This document shows positions 5,879 through 5,879 of a stretch of DNA of 5,879 nt, in pieces (within the stretch, counting starts at the first letter, position 1; each line of letters starts with the position of its first letter). A program made the position numbers and the translations under genes. The DNA lies in assembly GCA_016784265.1 (NCBI GenBank), contig JADHUZ010000094.1, positions 1 to 5,879 on the forward strand, given 5' to 3'. A model generated the notes under the pieces. The model had not been told where the DNA came from. It worked only from the letters and a program-made list of their open reading frames with translations, and made no database searches. The stretch is from Fidelibacterota bacterium (GTDB taxonomy: Bacteria > Fidelibacterota > BS150m-G59).

Positions 5879-5879
5879 T

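Noticed and set aside
1..5879. CRISPR array, tRNA, rRNA, insertion sequence or defence genes
   Set aside because: No spaced direct repeats, cloverleaf, transposase, terminal inverted repeats or defence domains were seen on reading both strands.

Overview
The window looks like an ordinary chromosomal stretch of a moderately AT-rich, Gram-negative-type bacterium. It shows standard-code genes, a probable lipoprotein beside a secreted LysM protein, a membrane-associated GlpD and good Shine-Dalgarno sites on several genes. The exact lineage cannot be read from the sequence. The mix of genes would suit an FCB-type or other uncultured diderm lineage, but that is a weak inference. No mobile element, CRISPR array, rRNA or tRNA is visible.

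Left part (1-612, + strand): the last 49 residues of a PLP-dependent beta-eliminating lyase, more like tyrosine phenol-lyase than tryptophanase, run straight into an Lrp/AsnC-family regulator. The lyase stop codon overlaps the regulator's start region, so the two are probably one transcript, and the regulator may control the lyase in response to an amino acid.

Middle (633-2752, - strand): a PhoH/YbeZ-type ATPase gene converges on the regulator. Upstream of it lies a two-gene envelope operon: a small coiled-coil lipoprotein with a C-terminal lysine, recalling Braun lipoprotein, followed by a secreted protein with a coiled coil and two C-terminal LysM domains. A hairpin between this operon and phoH fits a terminator read on the - strand. 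It ends only 14 bases before the phoH start codon and has a competing fold, so it could also tune phoH expression. Bases 2753-2925 hold the promoter region of the envelope operon.

Right part (2926-5878, - strand): a flavoprotein related to alkyl-DHAP synthase and other type-4 FAD-binding oxidases, cut by the right window edge, overlaps by 11 bases with an intact aerobic-type glycerol-3-phosphate dehydrogenase (glpD). Together they suggest glycerol-3-phosphate/DHAP metabolism, either respiratory or feeding ether-lipid synthesis. The flavoprotein has Gln where the middle His of the AGPS His triplet would be, so its substrate is open.

I see no clearly new defence or mobile system here. The points most worth checking are the flavoprotein's specificity, the Lpp-like lipoprotein with its LysM partner, and the leader hairpin of phoH.
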